From Acidobacteriaceae bacterium (GTDB lineage Bacteria; Acidobacteriota; Terriglobia; Terriglobales; Acidobacteriaceae), in the NCBI GenBank assembly GCA_003170825.1, contig PMYL01000049.1, forward strand, positions 93,567-140,284: a stretch of DNA of 46,718 nucleotides. Direction: 5' to 3'. The position numbers and the translations under genes are program-made. This document shows, one piece after another, positions 16,880 to 30,052 of this stretch. The notes beneath the pieces were generated by a model. It saw nothing but the letters and a program-made list of their open reading frames with translations. It was not told the origin of the DNA and ran no database searches. Every line of letters starts with the position of its first letter. Position 1 is the first letter of the stretch.

Positions 16880-17431
16880 GTGATCCGGCAGGCGATATCG
16901 TGCGACATCTGCGCAACGGAGAAGAAGCAGACGAACCACTGGTTTGTGGCCTATGACCAGGGAGGGGAGCTGCGGGTGAGCGGGTGGAACTCGCGCAACC
17001 GGGCGCGCCCAGGGTCGAAGCATTTGTGCGGGCAAACCTGCCTGCACAAGCTGGTGGACGACTTCATGGCCAGGGCCTTGACGGCGCGTGTGCCGCAGGC
17101 CGCGGACGATGGCGACGCGGAGGCGCGTGCCATGGCCACCGATACCAGCCTGACTTCGAGTGCGGCTCATCTCGAGGTCGAGTCTTCCGCGCGGCTGCTG
17201 ACACCGCCAGTGCCGATCAATCCCCAACGTCCCCCTTTCAGGGCACCAGCGGAACTGGTTGCGATGCCGGGAAGGCTTCAAGCCGAGGAGCCCGTGCCGC
17301 CGATCGACGAGCCGCCGCGCTATGCGTCGCGCAACTGGCGCGCCGAAGCCTGGAACCGGGAGCGGGAACGCGAACTGCGCACGGTCGAGCGACGGTCGAA
17401 TATTGTTGGCCTCCGCCGCTCCGGTTCCTGA
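16880..17431 (+). CDS. Hypothetical protein with Cys-rich N-terminus
   Basis: About 183 residues, function unknown. The first 55 contain CDIC and, 35 residues later, CGQTC followed by LHKLVDDFMAR, which could form a four-Cys zinc site (CxxC...CxxxC). The rest is Ala/Pro/Arg-rich and probably disordered, ending REREREL...RSNIVGLRRSGS. GTG at 16880 was preferred because GGGGGA lies just upstream; an upstream GTG at 16859 would add seven residues. The gene converges on ligA 32 bases downstream. Confidence 0.6.
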   Translation: MIRQAISCDICATEKKQTNHWFVAYDQGGELRVSGWNSRNRARPGSKHLCGQTCLHKLVDDFMARALTARVPQAADDGDAEARAMATDTSLTSSAAHLEVESSARLLTPPVPINPQRPPFRAPAELVAMPGRLQAEEPVPPIDEPPRYASRNWRAEAWNRERERELRTVERRSNIVGLRRSGS

Positions 17432-17463
17432 CCTAGGATCGCAGAGTGCGAGACTGCCGCGTC

Positions 17464-20740
<3,277 letters not shown>

Positions 20741-20796
20741 GCTGTTTTGCTCCGTTTGGAAATAATTGTTCGCGCGGTGAATCGATTCAGGTTGAC

Positions 20797-20847
20797 CCAG
20801 CGGCGCGCGGACCCGCAGAATGAGAGAAGCGCCGATCCGCCGCCTGG
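20797..20847 (+). other. Structured leader before the DUF6580-like gene
   Basis: CCAGCGGCG (20797-20805) can pair with CGCCGCCTGG (20838-20847, one bulged C), and GCGG-AC-CCGC forms an inner hairpin. The 156-base gap starts with an AT-rich stretch and ends with TTTTT at 20852-20856. It may be an attenuator or riboswitch-like element; I could not match it to a known class. Confidence 0.35.
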
Positions 20848-20896
20848 AGTGTTTTTCCCCTGAGGCGACGACGGAATCCTGAAATCTGAGGTGTTC

Positions 20897-21439
20897 ATGC
20901 CCGCTTATCTGCTTTTGCTTGTTGCTGTGTTGAGCCGAGTGCTGCCCCATGCGGGGTGGCTGAACTTTACCGCGGTGGGCGGCGCCCTGCTCTACTTTGG
21001 CGCGCGGCGCCCATGGCGGGAGATGCTGGCTCCGCTGGCCGTGCTGATAGCCACGGACTACTACCTGACCGTCTATGCCTACCACTACAGCTTTCGCTGG
21101 CAGGGCTATGCGACGACTTGGGCGTGGTACCTGATGGCGATGGCGCTGGGGCAGATTTTGCTGCGGAGCCGGACCACTTTTGTGCGTGTGGCCGCGGGAG
21201 CGCTGCTGGGGCCGACCTCGTTTTTCGTGGTCTCGAACTACGCGACTTGGGTGAGCGGCTTCGCGTATCCGTATCCGCGCACGCTGGGCGGACTGGGCGC
21301 TTGCTATGTGGCTGCGCTGCCCTTTTATCGCAACGATCTGCTCTCGACCGCAATCGTTGCCGGAGTGGCGTTTGGGGTTCCGGTGCTGGTGCGGCGGCGG
21401 AATGCGGCGCCGGCGCAGGCAGCGCTGGCCGGGAAGTAG
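20897..21439 (+). CDS. DUF6580-like integral membrane protein
   Basis: 180 residues, about five or six membrane segments, with charged or aromatic turns (FGARRPWREM, TDYYLTVYAYHYSFRWQGYAT, YPYPRTLGGLGACYVAALPFYRNDL). The layout resembles the DUF6580 family of putative small transporters, some of which look like ECF substrate-binding subunits. The substrate is unknown. ATG at 20897 is preferred over GTG at 20891 because GAGG lies just upstream. The gene is preceded by a structured leader. Confidence 0.65.
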   Translation: MPAYLLLLVAVLSRVLPHAGWLNFTAVGGALLYFGARRPWREMLAPLAVLIATDYYLTVYAYHYSFRWQGYATTWAWYLMAMALGQILLRSRTTFVRVAAGALLGPTSFFVVSNYATWVSGFAYPYPRTLGGLGACYVAALPFYRNDLLSTAIVAGVAFGVPVLVRRRNAAPAQAALAGK

Positions 21440-21553
21440 CTTTTGTGGCTTCATACGCTTGTATAAGTGCGGCAAATTAGCTCCGCTTCGCGGGGTTAGC
21501 GAGTTAGCGGGATCCGTGGGGATACCAACGGTTTGGGCAGCTCTGACGGCGCT

Positions 21554-22171
21554 CTAGCCTTCGAGCAGCTTGCCGGCGCGCTTTTTCTTTATCCACCACC
21601 AGGCAAAGCCAACCATCGCCAGGGCGCCTACGACGGCCAGCAGGGCGAGTCTGTGGTGCGCCACCACATCCACCGCTCCCGGCCCCAGTTTCAGCACCAG
21701 CATGGAGAGCACCAGCCAGCGGACCAGGCGGCCACAAAAGACGGCCAGCATGAAGGGGGCGGCCTGCATCTCGAAGACGCCGGCGGCAAAGGCGCAGGCC
21801 TTCCACGGCGTGGGCGGGGGCAGCATAGAAGGAATCATCATAGCCAGGAATTCCTGGTTCTCGAAGCGGGTGCGCATCCGCTCATAGCGCGCGCGGTTGA
21901 CCCGCTTGAGCAGGAAGAGTTCGCCGCCGACGCGGCCGAGCCCGTAGGGAAGCAGACCGCCGATTGCGGATCCGGCGGCTGCCAGCAGGCAATAGAGCCA
22001 GAAGTGGCTCTTGTCGTTCCAGATGTAGACGGCCAGAATCGCGTCCGTGGGGACGGGAATGGAGGAGGAGTCCAGCAGCGCGACCGCGCCCACGCCCCAA
22101 AAGCCCAGCTTGGCCAGGGCCAGCAGCAGGACGAACTTCCATTTGGCCATGATTCGAGCGAGAAACGACAT
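21554..22171 (-). CDS. DedA/VTT-domain membrane protein
   Basis: 205 residues with about five hydrophobic segments. It shows the SNARE-associated (VTT) pattern: DSSSIPVPTDAILAVY early, GSAIGGLLPYGLGRVGGE, and SMLPPPTPWKACAFAAGVFEM before the later segments. It belongs to the branch often called YqaA. DedA-family proteins are linked to lipid flipping and membrane potential; the specific substrate is not predictable. The ATG at 22171 is preferred to the TTG one codon earlier. It is divergent from the TonB-like gene. Confidence 0.8.
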   Translation of the reverse strand: MSFLARIMAKWKFVLLLALAKLGFWGVGAVALLDSSSIPVPTDAILAVYIWNDKSHFWLYCLLAAAGSAIGGLLPYGLGRVGGELFLLKRVNRARYERMRTRFENQEFLAMMIPSMLPPPTPWKACAFAAGVFEMQAAPFMLAVFCGRLVRWLVLSMLVLKLGPGAVDVVAHHRLALLAVVGALAMVGFAWWWIKKKRAGKLLEG

Positions 22172-22333
22172 CAAACGGGTCCCTTTCCGGCTGGTAATCC
22201 GTCTTAGTTATCAGGAACCATTGTACGGGCCGGGCATTGCGCACGGACATCGGTGGAATGAGAGAATAGATAGAAAGGACTCGAAACGGAGCCGGTGGGC
22301 GTGTGTGCGCTCAGGGAGGCTCCCGCGGACCGA

Positions 22334-23410
22334 ATGCCCTCCAGCGAAGCGCCAATCAATGTGAACGAGCCCGACGGGCCAGACGAGACGAGCCTGGAGA
22401 CCGGCGGCCCCAGCCTAAGCAGTCCGGTTGCGGGTGAGGAGTTGCGCGAGCCGGAGCCCGCCTCTCCGGTCGTCCTGCATTCGCGCTGGGTGGATTACGA
22501 TACCCACGAGCTGCTGGAGATGATCGGCGAGCTCGAAGATGAGCGGCGCTGGGCGCGGCTGCGCGAGGGGGTCTGGATCGCCATCCTCTTCCATCTGGCG
22601 GTGCTCTCCGCGGTTACGTGGATTCCGAAATATATTTTCAAGGTGCCGCAGGTGGTCGATTCGACCAACGCGATGAAGCAGCACAAGGATTTTACTTATC
22701 TGGATACGCCGTGGCAGTTGCCGCCCAAGGTGTCCATCAAGCCTGTTCCTGAAAAGCCGGCGGTCATCGACAAGAAGACGCTGGAGGCGCTGAACCGGGC
22801 CACGCCGCCTGTGCCGGCACCCGCGCCGCAGCCCGCGCCGCCGGCCCCTGTTCAGCCCCCGCAGCCCATCCCACCCAACCAACAGCCGCAGCTTGAGGCG
22901 CCGCGCCCGGCGGCGGTGCCGGCCCGGCCGAACTTTGCCATGGGCTCGCAAAACCCGGCCGACCAGCTGCGCGATGCCATGAAGGGCGCGTCGCGCAACC
23001 CCGGCTCGGGTGATTTTGGCAATCTGCCTTCGGGTGGACTGGCTCGTCATCCTGGGGCCGGCTCGGGCGGCCTCGATGTTTTGTCGGACACGCAGGGAGT
23101 CGATTTTCGCGCTTGGCTGCAGCGCTGGCATTGGGAGACGGAGCACACCTGGGACCCGTTGATTCCGGACGAGGTGAACCCGCCGATTCTGAAGACGGGC
23201 ATGGTGGCGATTCGCTTCAAGGTCTTGCCCAACGGGCGGCTGATGGATCACAGCGTGACGCTGGAAGGGAGTTCCGGCGATACGGCTCTGGATCGGGCGG
23301 CCTGGGGCTCTCTTATCGGCTCGAACTACCCGCCCCTGCCCAGAGATTTTCACGGGCCGTATTTGGAATTGCGGGCCTTCTTCCTTTACAACATGGAGCC
23401 GCAGCGATAG
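22334..23410 (+). CDS. TonB-like proline-rich membrane-anchored protein
   Basis: 358 residues from the chosen start. The N-terminus is cytoplasmic and acidic; one membrane segment (GVWIAILFHLAVLSAVTWIP) lies near residue 80. A Pro-rich spacer of about 60 residues follows (PVPAPAPQPAPPAPVQPP). The C-terminal 110 residues resemble a TonB C-terminal domain (GMVAIRFKVLPNGRLMDHSVTLEGSSGDTALDRAAWGSL). Likely an energy-transducing or TolA-like periplasm-spanning protein. A GTG at 22295 would add 13 residues, and neither start has an ideal ribosome-binding site. No ExbB/ExbD genes are adjacent. Confidence 0.75.
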   Translation: MPSSEAPINVNEPDGPDETSLETGGPSLSSPVAGEELREPEPASPVVLHSRWVDYDTHELLEMIGELEDERRWARLREGVWIAILFHLAVLSAVTWIPKYIFKVPQVVDSTNAMKQHKDFTYLDTPWQLPPKVSIKPVPEKPAVIDKKTLEALNRATPPVPAPAPQPAPPAPVQPPQPIPPNQQPQLEAPRPAAVPARPNFAMGSQNPADQLRDAMKGASRNPGSGDFGNLPSGGLARHPGAGSGGLDVLSDTQGVDFRAWLQRWHWETEHTWDPLIPDEVNPPILKTGMVAIRFKVLPNGRLMDHSVTLEGSSGDTALDRAAWGSLIGSNYPPLPRDFHGPYLELRAFFLYNMEPQR

Positions 23411-23555
23411 GTTCGCGCGTCAGCGAGCCGGCAGGGCGGAGAATCAGGCCGTTTCAAATCTCATCTTGCGGAAAAGCGAGTTCGACGCTACGTCCGGCGT
23501 CGCTTCCGGGTCCCTCTGGACAGTACACCGATCGCGACTGCGTACTCGCTGAGAG

Positions 23556-23571
23556 GCGAAATGCATTTCGC
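23556..23571. promoter_or_regulatory. 16-base palindrome at the clc promoter
   Basis: GCGAAATGCATTTCGC is a perfect palindrome located immediately before TAAACT (23573-23578), a possible -10 six bases from the clc ATG. Its position suits a repressor operator. Confidence 0.45.
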
Positions 23572-23584
23572 GTAAACTGTATCC

Positions 23585-25342
23585 ATGGCTTCTGTCGCCA
23601 CCGCTGACAACCAACCGGAAAAGAACTGGCGGACGGCTCTGCGGTCGCGCTGGACTACAAATCTTCACGAGCGCGAGGAGCAGATATTTCTTCTTCTCGC
23701 GCTGCTGATCGGAGCACTCACCGGACTTGCCGTGGTCGCGTTCATCGTGCTCACGGAGCGGCTGGGAATGCGCCTTTATCCGGTGGGCAGCGCCGCGTGG
23801 AGGCGCGTGCTCGTACCCGTGGCAGGATCGCTGGCCATGGGCTTCCTGCTCTTTCGCTATTTTCCATACGCTCGTGGCAGCGGCGTGCCCCAAACCAAGG
23901 CCGCGCTCTTCGCAAGGGATGGGTTCATCTCCCTGCGCACTGTCTTGGGCAAGTTTTTCTGCACGGCTACAACCCTGGCCAGCGGAATTCCGCTGGGCCG
24001 CGAGGGGCCGTCCGTTCAGGTGGGCGCGGGAATAGCCTCTGTCCTCGGCCGCTGGCTTGGGTTGCGTCCGGAAAAAGTAAAAGCCTTGATTCCCGTGGGA
24101 GCCGCCGCCGCCATTGCCGCGGCCTTCAATACCCCCATGGCGGCGGTGCTGTTTGCTCTCGAAGAGGTGATGGGCGATATGAACGCGCCGATTCTGGGCT
24201 CTGTGGTGCTTGCCTCCGCCACCTCCTGGGCGGTATTGCGTCTGATGCTGGGCAATAACCCGCTCTTTCAAGTGCCGCAGTATGAATTGGTTCACCCGCT
24301 GGAATTCGGGATCTACGCCTTGCTGGGCATTGCCGGCGGATTCTTGTCTGTAGCCTTCACCAAGCTCTTGCTGGGGATGCGCAAGTTCTTTCTGCATTTG
24401 CCCAGGAGCACGCGCTGGTGGCATCCCGTAGTGGGCGGCGTGACGGTTGGCCTGATGGGCTGGTCCGTGCCTCAGGTGCTGGGCGTGGGCTACACCTACG
24501 TCGGCAGCGCTTTGAACGGATCGATGGCGCTCAAGTTGATGTTGCTCCTCGTGGTGCTCAAGCTCTTTGGCGTCACGGTCAGCTATGCCTCAGGCAACGC
24601 TGGCGGAATCTTCGGCCCCAGTCTATTTCTCGGCGCAATGCTGGGAGGCGCCGTCGGCACCGTGGCCCATCACCTGTTGCCGGGATACACCGCAACCCCT
24701 GGGGCTTACGCACTGGTCGGCATGGGAGCGGTGTTCGCGGGCATCGTGCGCGTTCCCATGACATCAGTGTTGATGATCTTTGAAATGACGCGGGATTACG
24801 CCGTCATTGTGCCCTTGATGATCGCCAACCTGACCAGCCTGTTCATCTCCTCCCGATTCCAGAAGCAGCCAATCTACGAGGCATTGGCTTATCAGGATGG
24901 CATTCATCTGCCTAGCCCCGGCACGCGTCACCAAACCAGCCAGCGCACGGTGGCTCAGGTCATGCGGAGCGCTCCGGAAGTTCTCTCCGCGCAGATGCTC
25001 GTCAAGGATGCGGTTGCACAAACTCGCTCCGGTCAACTGCGCATCTGGCCCGTGACGGACAGGCAGTACTTTCTGGGTATGTTGACCATGGAGACGCTGG
25101 AGTGCGCCTTTGTCGATGGCAGAAAAGAACATCCGCTGACTGACTTTGTGGAAACACTCCATGTTCCGCATGTCCACATGGATCATGCCCTGCATCTCGC
25201 GCTCGAACGCATGAGCGCATACCATCTCGATGTCTTGCCCGTAGTCCACCGGGCGGATATTCACAAGCTGGAAGGCATCGTGACGCTCAGGGATGTGCTG
25301 GATGCCTACGGCGTCAATAACATGGACTCGGCGCAGTTGTGA
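23585..25342 (+). CDS. ClC-family chloride channel/transporter with CBS pair
   Basis: 585 residues. The membrane domain shows the ClC anion-site motifs GSGVP (98-102), GREGP (138-142, gating Glu 140) and GGIFGP. FALEEV around 190-195 corresponds to the region of the proton glutamate of E. coli ClC-ec1, so H+/Cl- exchange is more likely than a pure channel; that is inference. The C-terminal 140 residues form two CBS domains (VAQVMRSAPEVL..., HALHLALERMSAYHLDVLPVV...GIVTLRDVLDAYG), which often bind nucleotides. Single gene with its own promoter region. Confidence 0.92.
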   Translation: MASVATADNQPEKNWRTALRSRWTTNLHEREEQIFLLLALLIGALTGLAVVAFIVLTERLGMRLYPVGSAAWRRVLVPVAGSLAMGFLLFRYFPYARGSGVPQTKAALFARDGFISLRTVLGKFFCTATTLASGIPLGREGPSVQVGAGIASVLGRWLGLRPEKVKALIPVGAAAAIAAAFNTPMAAVLFALEEVMGDMNAPILGSVVLASATSWAVLRLMLGNNPLFQVPQYELVHPLEFGIYALLGIAGGFLSVAFTKLLLGMRKFFLHLPRSTRWWHPVVGGVTVGLMGWSVPQVLGVGYTYVGSALNGSMALKLMLLLVVLKLFGVTVSYASGNAGGIFGPSLFLGAMLGGAVGTVAHHLLPGYTATPGAYALVGMGAVFAGIVRVPMTSVLMIFEMTRDYAVIVPLMIANLTSLFISSRFQKQPIYEALAYQDGIHLPSPGTRHQTSQRTVAQVMRSAPEVLSAQMLVKDAVAQTRSGQLRIWPVTDRQYFLGMLTMETLECAFVDGRKEHPLTDFVETLHVPHVHMDHALHLALERMSAYHLDVLPVVHRADIHKLEGIVTLRDVLDAYGVNNMDSAQL

Positions 25343-25711
25343 GGCTATGGAACTCAGAGCACCGAAATGGAGTGCGGCTTTCGGTTTCGCTGGTGGCTTG
25401 ATTCCCCTTGCGCCGCCATTTCCAATCGCGGCTGCAGCGCGATAGAATTTACTTGAAACCATGCGTAGACGCATTGCCATTCCGGCAAAAGGAACGCCCA
25501 GGCTCAGGCGATTCCGCCGCGGACGGCCCGACCGTGGACGGCGTCTTTCCCGCTGAGTAATCTATTCCCATTGATTTTTTGATTTCACAGGTCTCCCGCC
25601 GCGGCGGGCGAAACCTGGGGTACCCGCGCTTGCAAGAGCTGGCGCGGTGGGGCTCCCAATTGGATGCTCGACTTCCATCCGCCTGTGCGCGGATAGAAAG
25701 GCTTTCCCAAG
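25343..25711. other. Intergenic region before acnA with Arg-rich mini-ORF
   Basis: No established gene. An ATG at 25461 opens a 31-codon frame ending at 25556 that encodes MRRRIAIPAKGTPRLRRF and more Arg. TAGAAT lies just upstream (25443-25448) but there is no ribosome-binding site. GC-rich inverted repeats around 25600 could form hairpins. An acnA leader function is possible but unproven. Confidence 0.35.
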
Positions 25712-28537
25712 ATGAACAGCTTCGACAGCAAGTCTACGCTCACCTCCGGCAACCGAACTTATACGTTTTTCCGTCTGCCGGCGCTTACGGCGCGCGGCTT
25801 CAACCTGAGCCGCCTGCCCTTCAGCCTGAAGATTCTGCTTGAAAACCTGCTGCGCCGCGAGGATGGCGTGAATGTGACGGCCGCCGACATAGAGTTTCTG
25901 GCCAACTGGGACGCGAAAGCCGAGCCCAGCCGGGAGATCGCCTACATGCCGGCGCGGGTGCTGATGCAGGACTTTACCGGTGTGCCCGCGGTCGTCGATC
26001 TGGGCGCGATGCGCGACGCCATCAAGACGCTCGGCGGTGACCCGGAGCGGGTGAATCCGCTGGTGCCGGCCGAACTGGTCATAGACCATTCCGTCCAGGT
26101 GGACGAGTTTGGCACCGCCGGGGCTTTCGACGCCAACACGCTGCTCGAATTTCAGCGCAACCGGGAGCGGTACGCGTTCTTGAAGTGGGGCCAGACGGCG
26201 TTTCGGAATTTCAGCGCCGTTCCGCCGGGGATGGGGATCTGCCACCAGGTGAATCTGGAATATCTGGCCCGCGTGGTGTTTACCACGGAGATTGACGGCG
26301 AGAAGCGCGGGGTCCCCAACGACAGGTCTTCGTCGTTGGGGTGCTTAGCGTATCCCGACACGCTGGTGGGTACCGACTCGCACACCACCATGATTAACGG
26401 GCTGGGCGTGCTGGGCTGGGGCGTGGGCGGCATTGAGGCCGAGGCGGCTATGCTGGGGCAGGCAGTCTCCATGCTGGTGCCGCAGGTGGTGGGCTACAAG
26501 CTGACCGGCAAGCTGAGGGAGGGCGCGACGGCAACGGACCTCGTGCTCACCGTGACCCAGGCGCTGCGAAAGCTGGGCGTGGTGGGCAAGTTTGTGGAGT
26601 TCTACGGGCCCGGCATTGCCGCCCTGCCGCTGGCCGACCGGGCGACGATCAGCAATATGGCTCCCGAGTACGGGGCCACATGCGGCATCTTCCCGGTGGA
26701 CGCGGAGACGCTGCGCTACCTGCGGTTGACTGGGCGCAGCGAGGAGCAGATTGCGCTGGTGGAGGCCTACTACAAGGAGCAGGGGCTCTTCCACACCGCC
26801 GGCTCGCCGGAGGCCGACTACACGCAGACGCTGGAGCTGGACCTGGGCGCCGTGGAACCCAGCGTGGCCGGACCGAAGCGTCCCCAGGACCGTGTGCTGC
26901 TGAAGGATGCGGCGGCCAGCTTTGCGCAACAACTGCCTGGTCTGCTTGCGCCGACGGCCAAGCCGCTTGGAACGCGCACCGCGGCTGCGTGGCAGCGCGG
27001 AGCAGTGACGGACACAGGCGTTGCGGAGGGGCTTCCAGCCCGCTTGACCACCCCTGCGCCTAATACCGTAAAGGGCCGTTTCGGCGTTGATCCGGACAAA
27101 TATCTCGATCACGGCTCGGTGGTGATTGCGGCCATTACCAGTTGCACCAACACCTCGAACCCCTCGGTGATGATGGCAGCGGGGATTCTGGCTAAAAAGG
27201 CCGTCGAGAAGGGGCTGACCGTGCCGCCGTGGGTGAAGACCTCGCTGGCGCCGGGCTCACGGGTGGTCACCGACTACTACCGGAAGTCCGGCCTGTTGCC
27301 TTATCTTGAAAAGCTGCGCTTCAACGTCGTGGGCTACGGCTGCACCACCTGCATCGGTAACTCCGGGCCGCTGCCCGCCGACGTTTCAAAGAGCATCGAC
27401 GAGCACGGGCTGGTTGCGGTCAGCGTGCTGAGCGGCAACCGCAACTTTGAGGGGCGCGTGAATGTGGATGTGCGGGCCAATTACCTGATGAGCCCGCCGC
27501 TGGTGGTTGCCTACGCTTTGGCAGGCAGCATCGGGCACAACTTCGAGACGGATTCACTGGGAGCGGACGAGGCCGGCGCACCGGTGTTTCTCAAGGACAT
27601 CTGGCCCACTCAAGCTGAGGTGGCCGAGGCCATTGAAAAGGGATTGTCCAGCGAGAGCTTCCGCCGGGAGTACGCGACGGTGAGCCTGGGCGACGCCAAC
27701 TGGCAGGGGCTGAAGTTTCCCACCGGCGATGTTTACCAGTGGGAGCCGGACTCGACCTATATCCGCAAAGCGCCGTACTTCGACGGCATCACCAAGACTC
27801 CCGCGCCGGTCACGGACATTCTGGGCGCGCGGGTGCTGGCCGTGCTGGGCGACTCGGTGACTACCGACCACATTTCGCCTGCGGGGTCAATCAAGGCCAA
27901 CGGCCCGGCGGGCAATTACCTGGCCGCTCATGGCGTGAGGCTGGCGGACTTCAACAGCTACGGCTCGCGACGCGGCAATCATGAAGTCATGGTTCGCGGC
28001 GCCTTTGCCAATGTGCGGCTGCGCAACAAACTCGCGCCGGGGACCGAGGGGGGCGTGACGCGACTGCTGCCCGAGGGCGAGCCGCTGTCGATCTTCGACG
28101 CCAGCGTCAAGTATGCCGAGCGCGGCGTGCCGCTGGTGATTCTCGCCGGCAAAGAGTACGGCTCCGGCTCCTCGCGCGACTGGGCAGCCAAGGGGCCGAA
28201 GCTGCTGGGGGTGCGCGCGGTGATTGCCGAAAGCTTCGAGCGTATTCACCGGTCGAATCTGGTGGGGATGGGGATTTTGCCCCTTCAGTTCGAAGCTGGC
28301 CAGAACGTCGAATCGCTCGGCCTGACCGGCGAGGAGGTCTACGACTTCGCCGGGCTCTCCGAGCTTCTGGCGAACCGGTTTGCTTCGGGCAAGACGCTCG
28401 AAGTGAAGGCCACGGCCGCCGATGGGGCTATTCGGGAGTTCACCGCCAAGGTCCGCATCGACACGCCGCGGGAGATCGAGTACTTCGAGCACGGCGGCAT
28501 CTTGCAGTATGTCCTGCGTCAGTTGGCGGCGAAGTAA
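25712..28537 (+). CDS. acnA: Aconitate hydratase AcnA
   Basis: TCA-cycle enzyme interconverting citrate and isocitrate with a 4Fe-4S cluster. 941 residues. Signatures include [40 protein letters not shown] (first cluster Cys) and [14 protein letters not shown] (the Cys pair). The swivel domain contains [16 protein letters not shown] and [35 protein letters not shown]. The slight extra length comes from short insertions ([13 protein letters not shown] and the stretch after AKPLGTRT). ATG at 25712 gives the usual [10 protein letters not shown] start. It stands alone with a 370-base upstream region. Confidence 0.96.
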   Translation: MNSFDSKSTLTSGNRTYTFFRLPALTARGFNLSRLPFSLKILLENLLRREDGVNVTAADIEFLANWDAKAEPSREIAYMPARVLMQDFTGVPAVVDLGAMRDAIKTLGGDPERVNPLVPAELVIDHSVQVDEFGTAGAFDANTLLEFQRNRERYAFLKWGQTAFRNFSAVPPGMGICHQVNLEYLARVVFTTEIDGEKRGVPNDRSSSLGCLAYPDTLVGTDSHTTMINGLGVLGWGVGGIEAEAAMLGQAVSMLVPQVVGYKLTGKLREGATATDLVLTVTQALRKLGVVGKFVEFYGPGIAALPLADRATISNMAPEYGATCGIFPVDAETLRYLRLTGRSEEQIALVEAYYKEQGLFHTAGSPEADYTQTLELDLGAVEPSVAGPKRPQDRVLLKDAAASFAQQLPGLLAPTAKPLGTRTAAAWQRGAVTDTGVAEGLPARLTTPAPNTVKGRFGVDPDKYLDHGSVVIAAITSCTNTSNPSVMMAAGILAKKAVEKGLTVPPWVKTSLAPGSRVVTDYYRKSGLLPYLEKLRFNVVGYGCTTCIGNSGPLPADVSKSIDEHGLVAVSVLSGNRNFEGRVNVDVRANYLMSPPLVVAYALAGSIGHNFETDSLGADEAGAPVFLKDIWPTQAEVAEAIEKGLSSESFRREYATVSLGDANWQGLKFPTGDVYQWEPDSTYIRKAPYFDGITKTPAPVTDILGARVLAVLGDSVTTDHISPAGSIKANGPAGNYLAAHGVRLADFNSYGSRRGNHEVMVRGAFANVRLRNKLAPGTEGGVTRLLPEGEPLSIFDASVKYAERGVPLVILAGKEYGSGSSRDWAAKGPKLLGVRAVIAESFERIHRSNLVGMGILPLQFEAGQNVESLGLTGEEVYDFAGLSELLANRFASGKTLEVKATAADGAIREFTAKVRIDTPREIEYFEHGGILQYVLRQLAAK

Positions 28538-28630
28538 TTCCAATCGAATCTTTTTCCAGGTAGAAATGGAGATTTCCGGTCTATGCTCGTCAAGTGCAGA
28601 GCGAGTTTACAGCGCTCGCGGTAAGTAGGC

Positions 28631-29509
28631 TCACAAGCCGGAAGAGTCAGGATCGGATTGGCCGGCGGCAGAGATCCGCTCCTGGCGTTCACGGAAAAGA
28701 ACGCCATTCAGCTCCGCGCCCAGCAGTGCGCTGAAGGACGTGATGTAGAGCCAGACCAGGGTGGCGATGCCGGCGCCGAAGGAACCGTAGAACATCGAAT
28801 AGTTGGCAATACGCGTGACATAGAAGCCGAAGGCCAGCGTAGCCAGGAACCAGCCGAGCGCCGATGCGATTGCGCCGGGAACCACCCTGGCCCAATGTTC
28901 CTTCTGCTTGGTGCCGAAGTGGTAAAGTGCGCTGAGGACCGTGATGCTGGTGACCAGGGCCAGCGCCCAACGCGCCATCCGCCAGAAGACGAGCACGATG
29001 TAGCGCAACTCGTGGACGGCGTTGTCGATCATCCACGCCTCGATCTGGCGGCCAAAGACGACCACCAGGGTGGCCAGCGCCAGCGGAACCAACGCGATGA
29101 ATATCAGAAGCAGAGCCCGGGCCCGGCGCTCCCAAAAGCCCCATTCGTCGCGGGGCAACCGGTAGGCGCGGCGAAAACCTTCCAACAGCGACAGCATCAC
29201 GCCGAGAGCGGCAAAGGCGCTGAGGCCGGTGCCGGACAAGACCAATTGCACGGAGAGAATGCGGCGGGTATGAAGCGAATACTGGAGCAGGTCCATCGAA
29301 TCGGCGGGCAGAATCTGCTCGAAGGAGGCGCGCACCTCGCCCACCAGCGTGGGCCCTTGCGGCACCTGTGCCAGCAGCGTGGTGAGGACGACCAGAGCGG
29401 GGAACAGCATGAGCATGCCGGAGTAGGCGGCGGCCTTGGCGGTGTTGAGCACATCGTGCTCAAGAGCCAGCCAGAGGGTCTTCCGGAAGTGGCGAATCAA
29501 CGGGGCCAT
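28631..29509 (-). CDS. YihY/BrkB-family inner membrane protein
   Basis: 292 residues with six membrane segments. The family pattern is clear: AAAYSGMLMLFPALVVLTTLL near the N-terminus, VPGAIASALGWFLATLAFGFYV and YGSFGAGIATLVWLYITSFSALLGAELN near the C-terminus. Formerly annotated as ribonuclease BN, the family is now regarded as membrane proteins of uncertain function. The tail RERQERISAAGQ is polar. It converges on acnA across 93 bases. No close partner gene. Confidence 0.88.
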   Translation of the reverse strand: MAPLIRHFRKTLWLALEHDVLNTAKAAAYSGMLMLFPALVVLTTLLAQVPQGPTLVGEVRASFEQILPADSMDLLQYSLHTRRILSVQLVLSGTGLSAFAALGVMLSLLEGFRRAYRLPRDEWGFWERRARALLLIFIALVPLALATLVVVFGRQIEAWMIDNAVHELRYIVLVFWRMARWALALVTSITVLSALYHFGTKQKEHWARVVPGAIASALGWFLATLAFGFYVTRIANYSMFYGSFGAGIATLVWLYITSFSALLGAELNGVLFRERQERISAAGQSDPDSSGL

Positions 29510-30052
29510 GCTCCTTACAGCAAGAGTAGAGCATCGAGCCGGCTGCTGCGAAGAGGCCGGGCCGGCAACGCATAAAATCCGGGTTGGCGGGGATTACCGA
29601 TCAGTAAACTTTGGCTGCGCATGCGGCTTCAAAATGCGGCTGGTGGGGCAGGTAGTTACGGTGAGCGTGGAGACGGTGCGGCTGGTGAGGGAACTAGTAC
29701 CTAGACCGTGTGATTGTGTAATCTCTGGAATGTAGCGCCGGTCTCCAGACCGGCTGTTGCGCGGGCGTCCACGCCCGCATTTGTTCTGGAATAATTACCA
29801 AATCACACAATCTCAGCCCTAGCTGGGTTATCGATAGATCAGGCTTAGAGGACCTGAATTTGAGCGCGGCTTTGCCGCATGGTTTTTTCAAGAACAAATG
29901 GATGGATTGATGCCGGGGTGAACCCCCGAGCTGCCAGCCGCGGCCTTTCAAAACCGCCCGATCCGCATTTTCTTGACCTGCCCTGAGATTCGTTCACGTT
30001 GCCTGCCTCCGCCTCCGAACAGGTACACTGTTTGCTGACAGGAGGCCCGGCC
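29510..30052. other. Intergenic region with a repeat element
   Basis: No gene is supported. It contains the repeat at 29712-29812, a small hairpin GCGGC-TTT-GCCGC followed by T-rich sequence near 29864-29887, and TACACT at 30024-30029, a possible -10 for the following small ORF. Confidence 0.5.
29712..29812. repeat. REPIN/MITE-like element with terminal inverted repeats
   Basis: Inverted ends GATTGTGTAAT (29712-29722) and ATCACACAATC (29802-29812; 10 of 11 match) enclose two hairpins of identical design. These are GCCGGTCT-CC-AGACCGGC (29737-29754) and GCGGGCGT-CC-ACGCCCGC (29761-29778), each an eight-base stem with a CC loop. It has no coding capacity. Confidence 0.6.

Noticed and set aside
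16558..16908. Minus-strand frame between the VWA gene and the Cys-rich gene
   Set aside because: No ribosome-binding site, no motif, Arg/Asn-rich composition; treated as non-coding.
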